From Solanum dulcamara (taxonomy: Eukaryota > Streptophyta > Magnoliopsida > Solanales > Solanaceae), in contig NC_077237.1 in the NCBI RefSeq assembly GCF_947179165.1, positions 11,584,735 to 11,648,734 on the forward strand: a DNA stretch of 64,000 nucleotides, written 5' to 3'. How positions within the stretch are numbered: position 1 is the first letter of the stretch; the number at the start of each line of letters is the position of its first letter. The position numbers and the translations under genes were made by a program. The notes beneath the pieces were generated by a model, which did not search any database, had not been told where the DNA came from, and saw only the letters and a program-made list of their open reading frames with translations. Positions 23,399 to 35,380 of this stretch are shown here, piece after piece.

Positions 23399-25390
23399 AG
23401 TTGATGGGATGGATTGATTTTTGTGTATTTATTTTTTCCAACTTCTCTGTAATGATTAATGTTTCAAGGTGTATGGAACTCTTCTAAGAATTGCAAGTGC
23501 ATTATTACAAGCCGTAAAATATTGGTTCACTACTTAACTTTCACTTTATTGGCAACTCCTTTCCTATGGTAAAAAATTTTTCTTTTAAAAAAGACATTAC
23601 ACATAATTGTTAAATATGAAAATCTTCTAATTTTCTACTATCTTATAAATGAGAATAAGCACACACCTTGTCAACATGGCTGTTTGGCTTGTAAGGAGTA
23701 TTTCAGTCATTTCACTTAAATTAAAGCAATTTAATTGGACCTAAGAAAATTTTATTTTTGAGTGTGTGGACTAAAGTGTCCTCTGCATATGTCACCTCAT
23801 TATCACTCTTCCAACACACAATAGCCCAAAACCATTCTCACTATTTCTTCCTTATATATTTCTTAAAGAATTTAACACTATTCTCAATATTAAATAAATA
23901 ATTTGTTGACTAAATTCAAACAAATTTTTAGAAATGACAAATTATTGCTAGAAGCAAAGTTTTTGAAAATTTTCTGATTTAATTTATTTGTCATGCTTTA
24001 TTTTTTTAATTGTTATATATTTGATAATTGATAATTTTAATTTTACCATCTTATAAAAGGGGTAGCATTTAATGTCAATTATAGAATATTTCTGTAATTT
24101 CATTTTTTTTTCATTTGTTTTTATTAATAATTCAGTGTAACGCATTGGTTCTAATTCCATTTCAAGGTTAACTTTTTTATTTTTATTTTGAAGACATAAT
24201 TATCCTCTTAGAAACCTACAGCAAAGGAGCTTGGAGTCCTCCTGTGTGCTTACTTAACTTCAAATTTCAATATGTATACTACCTTTTCCCCTTTTCATAG
24301 TTTAATGGCCCACTTAATAGCTTTTTACATTATCGATTTTCAGCTTTATCATTCTTCGATTTCAATTTATACTACTCACATTTTTTTTAATCAGTCTAAA
24401 AAAATATTATATTTTTATATTTTATAATAATTTAATTTTAAAATATTCATTTTATTCATAATAAAATAATTTATAGCAACACAAATATTTATAATTTATT
24501 TTAAACCACAAATTTCAAAAATTCCTATTTTTTAAAACTTCATGCCAAATCAAACTAAATCACATAAATTCGGGCCAGAAATAGATATCTCTTCGTCGAC
24601 GTACAATTTTTTACTTTCTTCATTTTCATTTGTTTGTCTTATTTTTCTTTTTGGTTTGTTACATATTTGAAAATTACGTAAAAATATATTATAAATCACA
24701 ATAATTAACAACTTTAAATATTTAAAAGACAAACAAAATTTGGTTGACTCACAAAATTTAATCAATGCCATATAAAATTGGATATATTATTTACAAATTA
24801 CATTAAAAAATCACAATAATTAACAACTTAAAATATTTAAAAGACATAAAAATTTGATGGGTGAAAATATTATTAACAATGTTAGTTAAGTAAAATACAC
24901 CTCTAATTAATTTTTTTAAGAGATGACATATATATCAAGAAGAGTCAAGTAATATAAAACGCATGGAGTAAAATAATGGAGAAAAGAAAAAATATACGTA
25001 TACATACATATACACACACTTAATGCATATTGTATTGAAATAATGGTCATAAGAATAATATTAAATTTTGTGATAAATCTTAAATACATTATTCTACTTA
25101 TAATGTTAAAGATCTTAAAGAAAAAAATTATAAATATCTATGTTAAAAAGTAAAATTATATATAATATAAAGAGATATTAAATAGAAGAATAAAATGGAC
25201 AATGCATGAGATAAATGGGGGAGTTTGATTATTGTTCAACGTTGAGGGGGGGGGTTGATTTTAAAAGTAATTTTCGCCCAAATTTTGTTGATTCTTGAAA
25301 TTCTATATGCTCCACTTAAATTGGGACAAAGAGATAATGTAGATTATTTAAAAATTTTAAATGATAAGAGTTTTACATATTATGAACTTC
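23399..25390. other. 3' flank of NOI copy 1 and copy-specific AT-rich DNA
   Basis: The first 240 bases include the probable 3' untranslated region and match copy 2. From about 23640 to 25345 the DNA has no counterpart in copy 2 and shows no gene; this is either an insertion here or a loss there. Homology resumes at AAATGATAAGAGTTTTACAT. Confidence 0.5.
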
Positions 25391-25420
25391 GATTGTGGAA
25401 AAAAAAAAAAAAAAAAAGAA

Positions 25421-25608
25421 GGGGAGCCTTGGAGTAACTGGTAAAAGTTGCTGCCATGTGACCAGGAGGTCACGGGTTCAAGCCTTGGAAACAGCCTCTG
25501 GCAGAAATGCAAGGTAAGGCTGCGTACAACAGACCCTTGTGGTCGGGTCCTTCCCCGGACCCTGCGCATAGCGGGAGCTTAAGTGCACCGGGCTGCCCTT
25601 TTTTTTTT
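25421..25608 (+). mobile_element. Au-type SINE with target-site duplication
   Basis: A complete tRNA-derived SINE. The head GGAGCCTTGGAGTAACTGG resembles an A box and GGTCACGGGTTCAAGCC a B box, both internal RNA polymerase III promoter parts. The body holds GGTAAGGCTGCGTACA, TTCCCCGGACCCTGCGCATAGCGGGAGC and GGGCTGCCC, ending in a T run. It is flanked by ATTGTGGAAAAAA on both sides. Copy 2 (near 47171) carries a single ATTGTGGAAAAAA and no SINE, a clean empty site. Mobilisation would depend on LINE enzymes. Confidence 0.9.
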
Positions 25609-26688
25609 ATTGTGGAAAAAATAACTCAAAAGCACTGTGCTAATTGCCAAAAAAAACAACCTGATTTGTTCCTTTACTGTTTGAAAGACATGAACATATC
25701 TGTATTTATTAAATGTTTTTTGAAAATTTAGCAATATTAGAAATGATTACTTTAATGTTATAGCTATTGTTGAAAATAATTACTTTCTCTAGTTTAATTT
25801 GTTTATTCTTTTTTTTAAAAAAGATTTATTTGAAAAATGTATTTTTTTTAGCAATTCTTTAATTTCAACTTTTCACATTATATTTTCAAGCCACAAAATC
25901 TAAAGACATTTTGATATATTATATATATCTTTAATTTTTAAAAACAAACAAACATATCTTAATTTATGATCACAAAATTGAAAAATCTACTTTAATTTTT
26001 TAAACTCTGTATCATATCAAAATAGGATAATTAAATTAAAACGACAACTATATCAATTTTGATATTAATTTTAGAATGATATTTATTTAAAATATTTTTT
26101 TAAAAAAGTTAAAACGTCAGTTAAAAATGGATCACTGGACAGAGGGAATAACATCCAATGATCAAAAAAACGAGGAGGAGCTGACAATTACAAATTTACA
26201 ATTGATTGTCCAATTTTTGGACTACAATTATAGTGGATGTCAATATTTTGACCTTTTGTTCTTTTTTTGATAATTTAACTCGAATTTACTTATCTCAAAA
26301 TTTTAATTTTATTTCATGAATGATATAACAATTTTGAAATGACTTGTTCTCCAACCAAATGAGATTGAGGAAAGACCTAAGCCAACACAAGCATACATGC
26401 ATGTTCCTCATTTATGATAGGTCGTTCTGAAATATTTGCTAATTTTTTTTTGTTGCTCCAATTCACTTTCTGTTCAAATTAGTGAAATAAAAGATAAATT
26501 TAAATAAATATTCTTAAGGCTGATAAATTTCTAAAGAAGCATATTAAAATCTAAAAAAAGAAGAAATTTTATTTTTAGTGTCACTCTCCTTTTCACTACA
26601 AGGACAATTCCCACTAGATTAGTATCCTAAATAGTAGATCTAAATTCTTTTGTAAAAAGAACTCTCGACAAAAAATAATCCACAGATA
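25609..26688. other. Duplicated intergenic DNA
   Basis: It matches about 47171-48255 of copy 2. There is no gene. Confidence 0.6.
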
Positions 26689-27248
26689 TAGGACTGTATC
26701 GGTCGGTTCGGTTCGATTTTGAAGTTTATCGATTTGATTTATCGGTTATCGATTTATAAACATGTCAAATCATTATAGAACCATTAAGATATTGGCTTAT
26801 CGATTATTGATTATTATCAGTCCGATTATCGGTTTAACTGTTAAAATTTGATACAAAAAAAATCATTGAAAATCACTTAGAAACAATGTGACAAATCAAA
26901 TGAACCATGCACACTAGTTGATAAATTGCGTCTTGCTCAAAAGAAAATGTAAAACATTATATAATAACCAAGAGTTTGAGACAACAAGAAATAAAAGTAT
27001 GAAAACTAAATCCTAAGCGAAGGATTTTATATACCGAATGGTAATAAATATAAATTATTAAATTACTATCGGGTTATTGGTTAACCCATTGAGAAAAAAT
27101 CTTAAACCGTTAAAAACCGATAACCCGATAATAAAAAAAAATTAAAACCATTACCGAAATAACTAAACCAATAACCCATTACCGATAAATCAATAACTTT
27201 GTTTTTCAATTCGATTTATTGATTTTGGCTCGATTTTGAATAGCCCTG
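26689..27248. mobile_element. hAT-type MITE with 8-base target duplication
   Basis: The element is flanked by CACAGATA on both sides (26681-26688 and 27249-27256). Its ends, TAGGACTGTATCGG on the left and CAGGGCTATTCAAAATCG when the right end is reversed, form imperfect inverted repeats of hAT type. The interior repeats GGTTATCGATT-like words on one side and AACCGATAACCCG-like words on the other. Copy 2 has no element here (ATAATCCAGAGACTC near 48254). Related copies lie at 1295 and 63670. Confidence 0.8.
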
Positions 27249-27256
27249 CACAGATA

Positions 27257-27400
27257 CTCGACTCTTGAGAAGCTTTTTGGAAGGCGATAGGGTTTACAAC
27301 TGCAGTAAAAGTAAAGAGTTTATGTGTCTTCGAAATCTTGAGAGGGAAGTTAGAGATTTCAAAGACACCACATAAAATCTTTTTTTTTTTTTACTACAAT
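27257..27400. repeat. Left arm and loop of the foldback element better preserved at 48170-48490
   Basis: It matches copy 2 from ACTCTTGAGAAGCTTTTTGG through CACATAAA. The right arm present in copy 2 is lost here, and homology between the duplication copies stops near 27400. Confidence 0.5.
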
Positions 27401-28062
27401 AGTAAAGAATATTTTTTATCAAAGTAAACAATTTTTAAAACTAATTCACCAAACAAATACATATTTTTGAAATTTTATAAAATCATTATAAAAGTATTTC
27501 TCAGTAACATTTTAGGTAATATATTATTCAAAAATATTCACCTGTGTAAATATAGCGAGTTGACGACGTTAAGTAAAAAAACGTCACTTACAGTAACGTT
27601 TTAAGCATAATATGTTACTCACAGTAACGTTTTTATAAAAAGTTACTTTAAAACACGTTTTACCCCTAAAATGTTACTCACAGTAACATTTATTAAGAAT
27701 CCAACCACAGGCTATCAAATCTTGCATCTTGCAAATATGGAATCGAATCTTGCAAATTTGACTATAAAACGTTACTGTCTGCTAGTTACGACTCTCTGTT
27801 AAAGTCATATTCCCCCATTTTCCAGGCATGATTATAAAATAAATTTTGTAGGAAGGAATATTCTGCATATTCCAACATTATTCAACAAAGTTTTTACTTG
27901 TGTGGCCCATTGTTTAAATAATATTCACAAAACTTCATTAGGTCTGCATTAAATAAGTCAAGTTGATATATCGTATGTTGTTAAGATTTTATTATTGCTC
28001 TAAAATTATTTTTTTGATTTGTTAATTATTAAAAAAATGTATTATTTTTATGTGTAGGACAA
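27401..28062. repeat. AT-rich DNA with GTTACTCACAGTAACG repeats
   Basis: Between 27570 and 27700 the near-palindromic word TTACTCACAGTAAC(G/A)TTT occurs three times in slightly different form, with ACGTT steps between. The rest of the stretch shows no gene. Confidence 0.5.
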
Positions 28063-28435
28063 AGATGACGAACTTTGAACATAATGTGATGGTTGCTTTG
28101 TATTGGGGTGGTGAAATAATTACTGGCATGAACGGATTCAGGTATACTGAATGTGCTAGAACGGTCATTAGCATGTCTACCTCAACTAACTATGTTGAAT
28201 TGGTTGGATGTTGCATGAGAAAATGGGAACAAATAGTGAAAATATTCAAATGGATATTTTTGGAAAATATACATGTTCAACTCAAGGTAACATTACAAGG
28301 TTCATTGAGTTTAAAATTGAAAATGACCAATCTTTGTTACAATTCTTTTTCATGCCTCAAAAATTTGCGATAGAAAATAAGTTAATAAATCTATTGGTTA
28401 GTACAGTCTGTAATAGAATACCAACTGAATTGTAG
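28063..28435 (+). pseudogene. MULE transposase, N-terminal part
   Basis: Two frames, 28050-28373 and 28208-28435, join by one frameshift near 28205. Words such as FEHNVMVALYWGGEI, GFRYTECARTVISMS and FGKYTCSTQGNITRFIEF are typical of the N-terminal part of plant MuDR-type transposases. The catalytic core is absent. The next part of the protein is found alongside on the opposite strand. Confidence 0.6.
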
Positions 28436-28439
28436 TTAG

Positions 28440-28985
28440 CAAATTTACCAACGGAAATCTAAGAGTCAACATACAAAAATACAACATACCTCAATTCATT
28501 GTTATCCCCAACCTTTCGTCCTCCTATCTTCCAAATGTTATCTCCAACCTTTTGGTCTCGAAGAAACCACAAGCAACCCAATAAATTATAAAATTTGCAT
28601 CTCACAGCCTATAGACTCTTGGTTGATGTTACCACCTTGAATTCTTTATTCTTATGCAAACTCCAAATCGTTATAGCCCATTTCTTTCAACTTTTCTTTA
28701 CTACTAAAAAACATAGCTTTTTTCAAGTCTTTTGCGGCTTCCTTAGACCAAACAGAACCATATTCCATCTCAGATTCACATGTAGACATGAAAATGTCTT
28801 CCTCATTCTCCAATGTTATATCATAATTTTGCATTTCAGACACACCCTGTTCATGTGGTTATGAAGACTTACACTAGTATCATCGATATCTTCATCAGGT
28901 TCACTCTCATCATCATCTTTTGAGGGTTCATCTTCCTCTGAACTTTCATCACTAATTTCAGCATTTACATCATTATACAGATAAC
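28440..28985 (-). pseudogene. MULE transposase, acidic and DNA-binding region, inverted
   Basis: Read on -, it starts with an acidic stretch (NDVNAEISDESSEEDEPSKD), then MEYGSVWSKEAAKDLKKAMF and, after a frameshift, VRCKFYNLLGCLWFLRDQK. This is the acidic linker and Mutator-type DNA-binding domain that should follow the part at 28063-28435. Being on the other strand, the two pieces have been inverted relative to each other. Confidence 0.6.
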
Positions 28986-29002
28986 GTTGGTCTCATTATC
29001 TC

Positions 29003-29401
29003 TGTGGAAAAAAAAATATTAGTTAACTAGTAACTTGCTTCATTCATAAAGGAAGTTACAAACTTCACTAAATAACTCCCTATAGTAAAAGAGGAAGAGT
29101 TATGTTTCATGAATGAAGTGGGAGTTATGGGATAAGGGGTGATGTAACTCTTTAATGAACAAGAGTTACAAGTCTCAACATTGTCCTCTAAACGAGAGGA
29201 CTTGAGCTCATTTAAAGAAAACACAAAACACATTGAGAGAGTTTGTTAGACAAAAGAATGTAGTTGTTGTGAAAAACAATACAAGACTCCATAGTGATCT
29301 TGTAAGAAACCGCTAAGGCAATTGGTGGTAATAACGCATCGATCCTAGTGAAGAAGGTATGTATTATTCTGCATAAATCTCCGAGTTTAAATTCTCCTAC
29401 G
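29003..29401 (+). repeat. Copia element B: 5' LTR
   Basis: It matches 35381-35783 along most of its length; the first 35 bases are diverged. It ends CTCCTACG, against CTTCTACA in the 3' LTR. Counting by eye gives about 23 differences in roughly 375 aligned bases, so the insertion is old. No convincing target duplication flanks the element. Confidence 0.85.
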
Positions 29402-29402
29402 T

Positions 29403-29415
29403 TGGTATCAAAGCC
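29403..29415 (+). other. Copia element B: primer binding site
   Basis: TGGTATCAAAGCC lies one base after the LTR. It is close to the TGGTATCAGAGC complementary to the initiator methionine tRNA that most copia elements use to prime reverse transcription. Confidence 0.8.
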
Positions 29416-30316
29416 AGTTTTGTTAGATGTATTTATCTTTCACCATTGCATGATTAAAATTTAGTGAAAGATTAATTTTTAGAATTTATAGCATTTCTAA
29501 AAGTTTTTAAATTTTTCTTGATAAACATACTGACTTTTCAGCTAATTTATCTTCGAGTGTGTACTACCAAACTGAATGAATCATACATCAATGGAAACAT
29601 GTTTTCAATAGCTTTCCATCGATTTATTATTTGAGAAATTTCGATATCGGATGAAGGAGATATGAGTATTGAAAGTTGGCTGTCAAAGAAAGAAAACTGA
29701 AAATTTCAGCATGACTGCCCAAACTTTCAAGCTCATTTTCTCCCTCTTTAGGCTTTCGATATGTGCAAGCGAAATATTACTGCAAAGATATTTTCAAATG
29801 CTTCGACTATATATTATTTGTAATTTTGTGATATTGAATAAAGAAGATATGAGTGTAAAAAGATTGCTTGAAAACATAATCTTAAAATTTTATATTCTGA
29901 AAGTTTTCTAGACAGATTTCAATGAAAAAGGAATGACTGACCAAATTTTGTTATTTTAAAATAGTTTATGTATCGTTTTGAAGGACATTTGATGAGTTTT
30001 CTTTGATATATTTATGTGCATTTTGATACACATTGCAAACTTAAAATTCTGAATTCTAATATATTATTTTTGAGTGGGAGTTCTTACTGATAGACAATTT
30101 TTTATTTAGATATATTATAATTTATTAGCGCAAAATTAATTTAATAATATTGGTGTACTTAAGGTTACATGTGATGAAAGTAAGACAAACATAGAATTTC
30201 AAACTTGTGCCTCTAGCAAAACAATATTAGTTTAGATGCGATTTTGCAGCAAATAAAAGTATTGTGTTTGTGCTTATTTATGCTATGTCTTCTATGTGCG
30301 TAGATAAGTTTATAAA
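29416..30316 (+). other. Copia element B: long leader between LTR and gag
   Basis: About 900 bases with no coding signal, consistent with an untranslated packaging leader of the retrotransposon. Confidence 0.5.
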
Positions 30317-31188
30317 ATGGCTTCAAAGACTATCGTCGTTGAATTGAATAAGGGTGAAAATTGAATGGTGATAATTATGACATTTGGCACCATAAAATTC
30401 AATATATCCTTGAAGAGCAAGAGATTTTAGAGACCCTAAACCATGTGATGGTTGAGCCGATGGAGAAAGACATCCAACAACATGAGAGATATCTTGAAAC
30501 TTTTCAAGTTTGGAAGAAAAAAAACAGTATTGCTCGCATAACGTTGCTGAGAAGTATGGATGATGATCTCATGTGTGAGTTCGAATCTTATCCAACGGCC
30601 CAAGCCATGTGAATTGCACTGAAAGATAAATTTGGTGGCACTTCTGCTACAAAAACTTAGGAGGTTGACCATCAAGTTTGACATTTATAGATTGCGCCCC
30701 AATTCATCGATAAGGCAGCACTTAAGAGAGATGTCAAACATGATACGAGAACTAAAATCAGTTGGTCATAATCTTTCTGACGAACAGCAAGTGCAAGCTG
30801 TTATAAGATCTCTTTCTGCTAGTTGGGAATATATGAAAATTCATATGACCCACAATGAAAGTATCAACTCTTTTGAAGACATTAAACAACATCTTGTTCT
30901 TGAAGATGAGCGTTGTGACGCTTCTAAAATAACTGATTATGCTTTTCTAGCTGAATCTGTTGGGACTTCTAATCCTAAGCAAAAGAACAAGGAATCTGAT
31001 AGTCAAATCAAAAGGGTAAATCTCAATTTAAGAGAGGAAAATGTGGTGTTAAAAAGATTGATATGGCTAAAATGGAGTGTTATTCTTGCCACAAGATGGG
31101 TTATTTTGTGCGGGATTACCCAGAGCAGAATAAGACAACATCATGCACTGAAACTCCTCATTTTGCTTATGTCTCTAGTACTGCATTA
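30317..31188 (+). pseudogene. Copia element B: gag with broken zinc knuckle
   Basis: It starts MASKTIVVELNKGEN at 30317, then shifts by one base and continues as NGDNYDIWHHKIQYIL, the usual start of copia gag. The UBN2 region runs to about 31060 (RLRPNSSIRQHLREMSNMI, LEDERCDASK). The zinc knuckle at about 31078-31119 reads CYSCHKMGYFVRDYPE: the first two cysteines remain, but the expected His and last Cys are both Tyr. With a stop near 30610 and further shifts, it cannot make a working capsid protein. Confidence 0.8.
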
Positions 31189-32300
31189 ATGGCAGATGCT
31201 AATACTTTGTGGACTGTAGACTCATGTGCCACCGACCACATAGCAAAATACAGAGGATCATTTCTTGAATACCGTCGGTTGTCTTCCAGGAGCAGATGAC
31301 TTTATGTATGCAACAATGCATCAATTGAAGTGAAAGGGATCGGAACATGCAAACTAGAGTTGCATGACAGACGAATCTTTCTCCCACATGATGTCCTATA
31401 TGTTCCAACATTCAACGAAATTTAGTTTCAGTTGTTTCTCTTCTTAAATTAAATTTCAGTGTTAATTTTCACAATAATTCTGTTGACATTATTCATGGCA
31501 CTGAATATTATGGTTCTGATTACTTTTTTGATGGTTTTATTATGTTGGACACAATTTGTGATTTTAATTATATATCTAATAATCATGGTTGTTTTGCTGT
31601 AACAACTCCTATTTTAGATATAAATACTTGACATGATAGACTTGGACAAATAGGCTTTGAAAGAATGAATAGATTGACAAAAGAAGGATTGTTGGGGCCC
31701 TTAATTAAAAGTGAAATGTCAATCTGTGAATACAGTTTAGCAGGAAAAACAACTAGAAAACCATTTGGAAAGGGAACTAGAGCTGAGTTTCCATTGCAAC
31801 TCATCCATTCGAATATATGTATGAGGGGAGGCATGAAGCCTCATATTTCATCACATTTATAGATGATTATACTCGTCATGGTCATATTTGTTTGATCTCC
31901 CATAAGTCGAAAGCATTGGAATGCTTTAGACAATTTATGAATTTGGTAGAGAATCACTTAAACTTAAGGATAAAAGCTTTAAGAACTGATAGTGGACGTG
32001 AGTATCTATCAAATCAATTTAAGGATCTATGTGATGAAAAAGGAATTGTAAGACAGTTAATAATTCCATATACTACTCAACAAAATGAAGTAGCCGAGAG
32101 CAAAAATAGAACTTTGCTTGAAATAGTTAGGTCTATGATGGCGCAGGCTAACTTGCCAATTTCCTTTGGGGTGATGCATTGATGTCTGCAGCTTTTGTGC
32201 TTACCCGTGCGCCTTCTAAGTCTGTTGCTTCCACACCCTATGAATTATGGACAAGTAGAAAACCTGGCTTAAATATATTGTGACCTTGGGGGTCTGTAGC
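31189..32300 (+). pseudogene. Copia element B: protease, pre-integrase and integrase
   Basis: The protease motif near 31215 is VDSCATDHI, where Cys replaces the Gly of DSG. The pre-integrase region includes GFERMNRLTKEGLLG and CEYSLAGK, where Tyr-Ser replaces the expected His-Cys. In the integrase core, LIHSNIC has Asn for the first catalytic Asp, while the second (RTDSGREY) and the Glu region (QQNEVAESKNRTLLE) remain. Several stops break the frame. All three functions are lost. Confidence 0.8.
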
Positions 32301-32479
32301 ATACGTATATGATTCTTCTCATAAATATGGAAGGTTAAGCCCTAAGGGCAAGAAATGCATCTTCATTGGCTATTCAAAGCAATCAAAGGGTTATATCTTC
32401 ATAGGAGAAAATGAAGATGGAAGTATAACAGAAGTTGAGTCACGAGATGTACATTTACAGAGACAGAATTTCCTAGTAA

Positions 32480-33330
32480 AGGTGATATTGATAGAACTGT
32501 GTCATTTTATGACGTTGTGGACCAATAAGAGAATCTTCAAGATCAAAGGAGTGAGAAATAAGTAGTTGTACCTTCTCTTGTTGATCCAAGTGGGAGAATC
32601 ACTCATTTAGAGGATATTCCACAAGAGACACAGGTGCAGAGGAGTACAGGAGGAACTGTTCCCCGACGTCGATTTAATATCGAAGGGGAAGCATTAATAG
32701 TTACTCCACAAGATAATGAAGAGCCTAATTCAGTTCAAGAGGCTCTATTAATCCCTACTAAGGATAAATGGATGAAAGCAATGGAAGAGGAAATGGAGTC
32801 CATGAGGACAAATCATGTTTGGGATTTGGTTGATCTTCCGCCAAGCCGAAAGGCAATTGGGAATAAATGGGTTCTCAAAATTAAAAGAAAGGAAGATGGT
32901 TTAATTGAACACTACAAAGCCTGTTTGGTGGCTAAGGGATACACACAACAAAAGGGTATTGATTATGAAAATACTTTCTCTCCAGATGCGAGATTTAGCT
33001 TTATTAGACTAATTCTAGCTATAGTTGCAAGTATGAACTTAGAGTTACACAAAATGGATGTAAAGACTGCATTTCTCAAAGGAGATTAGGTTTCATCCAA
33101 AATGGTCAAGAGCGCAAAGTTTGCAAGTTCAAAAGGTCTATTTATGGACTTAAACAATCATCTAAGCAATGGCACTTACGATTTCATCGAGCTACTGCGT
33201 CTTATGACTTTAATATGATCGATGAAGACCATTGTGTGTATATGAAGAGGTCTGAAACTGATTTTGTGATATTGTCCCTTTATGTGGATGATATACTATT
33301 AGCTGGAAATAGTCTTACTTTTGTAAAGGC
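32480..33330 (+). pseudogene. Copia element B: reverse transcriptase
   Basis: The open frame 32634-33089 carries WMKAMEEEMESMRTNHVWDL, KWVLKIKRKEDG, LVAKGYTQQKGIDYENTFSP and MDVKTAFLKGD, the ordered copia reverse transcriptase blocks. After a stop, the active site LYVDDILLAGNS is intact near 33280. The domain is recognisable but not continuous. Confidence 0.85.
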
Positions 33331-34255
33331 TATAAAAAGTTGATTGTCCCTCAATTTTGAAATGAAGGACATGGGAGAAGCAGAATACATCCTTGGAGTT
33401 AAAATTCATAGAGATCGTTCTAAGAATTTATTAGCTCTATCACAAAAATCATATATTAAACGAAGTCTTGAACAATTTAGGATGAAAGATTGTAAATCAA
33501 TAGACACTCTTGTAGCCAAAGGTGAAAATTTGAGCCTTAAAACATGCCCCGAAGCTCAAAGTGAAAAAGATGCCATGAAGAGGGTCCCATATTCAAGTGC
33601 AATTGGGAGTTTAATGTACGCAATGTTGTGTACGCGTCCCGACATTTGCTATGCAGTGGGTCTTGTAAATCGTTATTAGTCCAATCCGAGGCAAACACAT
33701 TGAAAATTTGTTAAGAGAATCTTGAGATACTTAAGGGGCACTGCTGATTACAAATTATGTTATCAAGAGAGTGACTTACAATTGGTGGGTTACTCTGATG
33801 ATGATTGGGGTGGAGACTTGGATGAAAGAAAGTCCACCTCTGGTTATGTTTTTTTTCCTTAATAATGGTACTATTTCATGGAGTAGCAAGAAACAAACAT
33901 GCATAGCTTTATCAACTATGGAAGCAGAGTTCATTGTATGCTCTGCAGTAGTACAAAAAGCTGTGTGGCTAAGAGGTTCATGAAACGCTTAGGGATCATT
34001 GGTAAGCCGATGGATCCAGTGCAAATATTTTGTGATAGCCAAGTAGCACTGCTTATACTAAAGACCCTAAGTATCATAGTAAGACCAAGCACATCGATAC
34101 AAAGTATAACTTTGTTAGAGATATCATAGCACATAAGAAAATCACTTTACAGTACATTTCTACGCACAAGATGATAGTGGATCCCTTAACAAAGCCAATA
34201 TCTAAAGATGTGTTTGTTAAACATGTGAAATCTCTACGCTTGTATGGGATGTAAA
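33331..34255 (+). pseudogene. Copia element B: reverse transcriptase C-terminal part and RNase H
   Basis: Frame 33344-33679 has FEMKDMGEAEYILGVKI and CTRPDICYAVGLVNRY. Frame 33771-33983 and a shifted continuation hold the RNase H words SSKKQTCIALSTMEAEF and QIFCDSQVALL. The polyprotein ends near 34252 (SLRLYGM, then a stop). Stops near 33680 and 33984 break it. Confidence 0.8.
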
Positions 34256-35380
34256 ACGATATATTTCCTTATTAAAAATCTTGATCATAATGTATGGATA
34301 TTTATTTTTACAACAATGCACAAATTTTTTTTCATGATTATTTCATACATTATTATTGATTAACACAAACATAATACTAGAGTATGTCGTACAAGTTAAT
34401 TAGGTTGGCTTTCTCACACGAGAAACCACCTTGGGTGCTTATGGAAAGTGAGCCAAGATGAAACATTGTTTCTTAGCGCTAAAAGAATAGCTAATAAATA
34501 GGGCACCTTCGAGTAAGAACATATCATTTAATGTCGCCCTAGTAAAAGATTAGGATGAGATCCAAAAGAAAAAAAGGATCAAAATTATGGATTTCCACTA
34601 TCCATAATACTTGTAGCAAGATGTGAGATCTCCTCTAAAAATCTAGAAGAGTAGTAGAACTCAGGTCAAGTAAATGATTTACTTGGACCAAGATCTGTAC
34701 GGTGTAACGAAATAAAAATCGACGTACACTCTGATGGAATCAGAGACACACCGTAACATGCCTTTCATACTGCATGTGCTTCTTTACCGCAAATTAAAAG
34801 GTAAGTGAATAGACCCTACTTCACTTCTGTGTGATACCTTGAAAAGAAAAAAAATATTTTTTTTTCTATAGTGCCCTTATGACTTTGACAATATCACGAG
34901 GTGATGGGTTAGTGTATGCTACTTTAGTATGAAACTAAAGGTTATGAAAATGCAACCTGAAGAAGTAATACTAGGAAAACAATCAATCTTGATCCTAGTG
35001 ATATGTGGGCGAAAGGAAGATCATGTCAAATATATACACATTATGCTTGTGTCTGAGACCAGTCCTTTATGAAGCCTATTTTAGTTGGCATCATAAGTGT
35101 GGACACAAGACATATTAAAATTGTAGATGGCAAGAGGGTTAAAGAAGCCATATGTGTATATAGACATGTCTAGGGCATCTAAGGCACTTTATATAACATG
35201 ATATCATAAATGATCATAAAGGGTAGTAGTCTTATGCTGATCCAGGAAAAGATTTCTAGTATAAGAGCTCCCAAACTTAGTGCCTAAGCGGTCACGACAA
35301 CACACTCAGTATGAATGTCTAAAAGAAAATTTACTTTTCAATAGTCTATGTGATTCATCCCATCATGTGTGAGTGAGAGA
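34256..35380 (+). other. Copia element B: 3' untranslated region
   Basis: About 1.1 kb between the polyprotein end and the 3' LTR, with no coding signal. A purine-rich GTGAGTGAGAGA directly before the LTR could be the polypurine tract that primes second-strand synthesis. Confidence 0.55.

Larger units (their letters stand above)
19430..27400 (+). repeat. Segmental duplication, copy 1
   Basis: Apart from insertions, this block matches 38980-48425 over the NOI gene, both introns and the downstream DNA. Shared words include GATGGCAATTCCGTAGTTA at the left end and AAAGAGTTTATGTGT near the right end. Insertions private to this copy are at 20325-20412, 25421-25608 and 26689-27248. About 1.7 kb at 23640-25345 is also absent from the other copy. 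Confidence 0.85.

Noticed and set aside
25421..25500. tRNA gene at the SINE head
   Set aside because: A and B boxes are present but there is no acceptor stem or cloverleaf, and the body is SINE with a target duplication.
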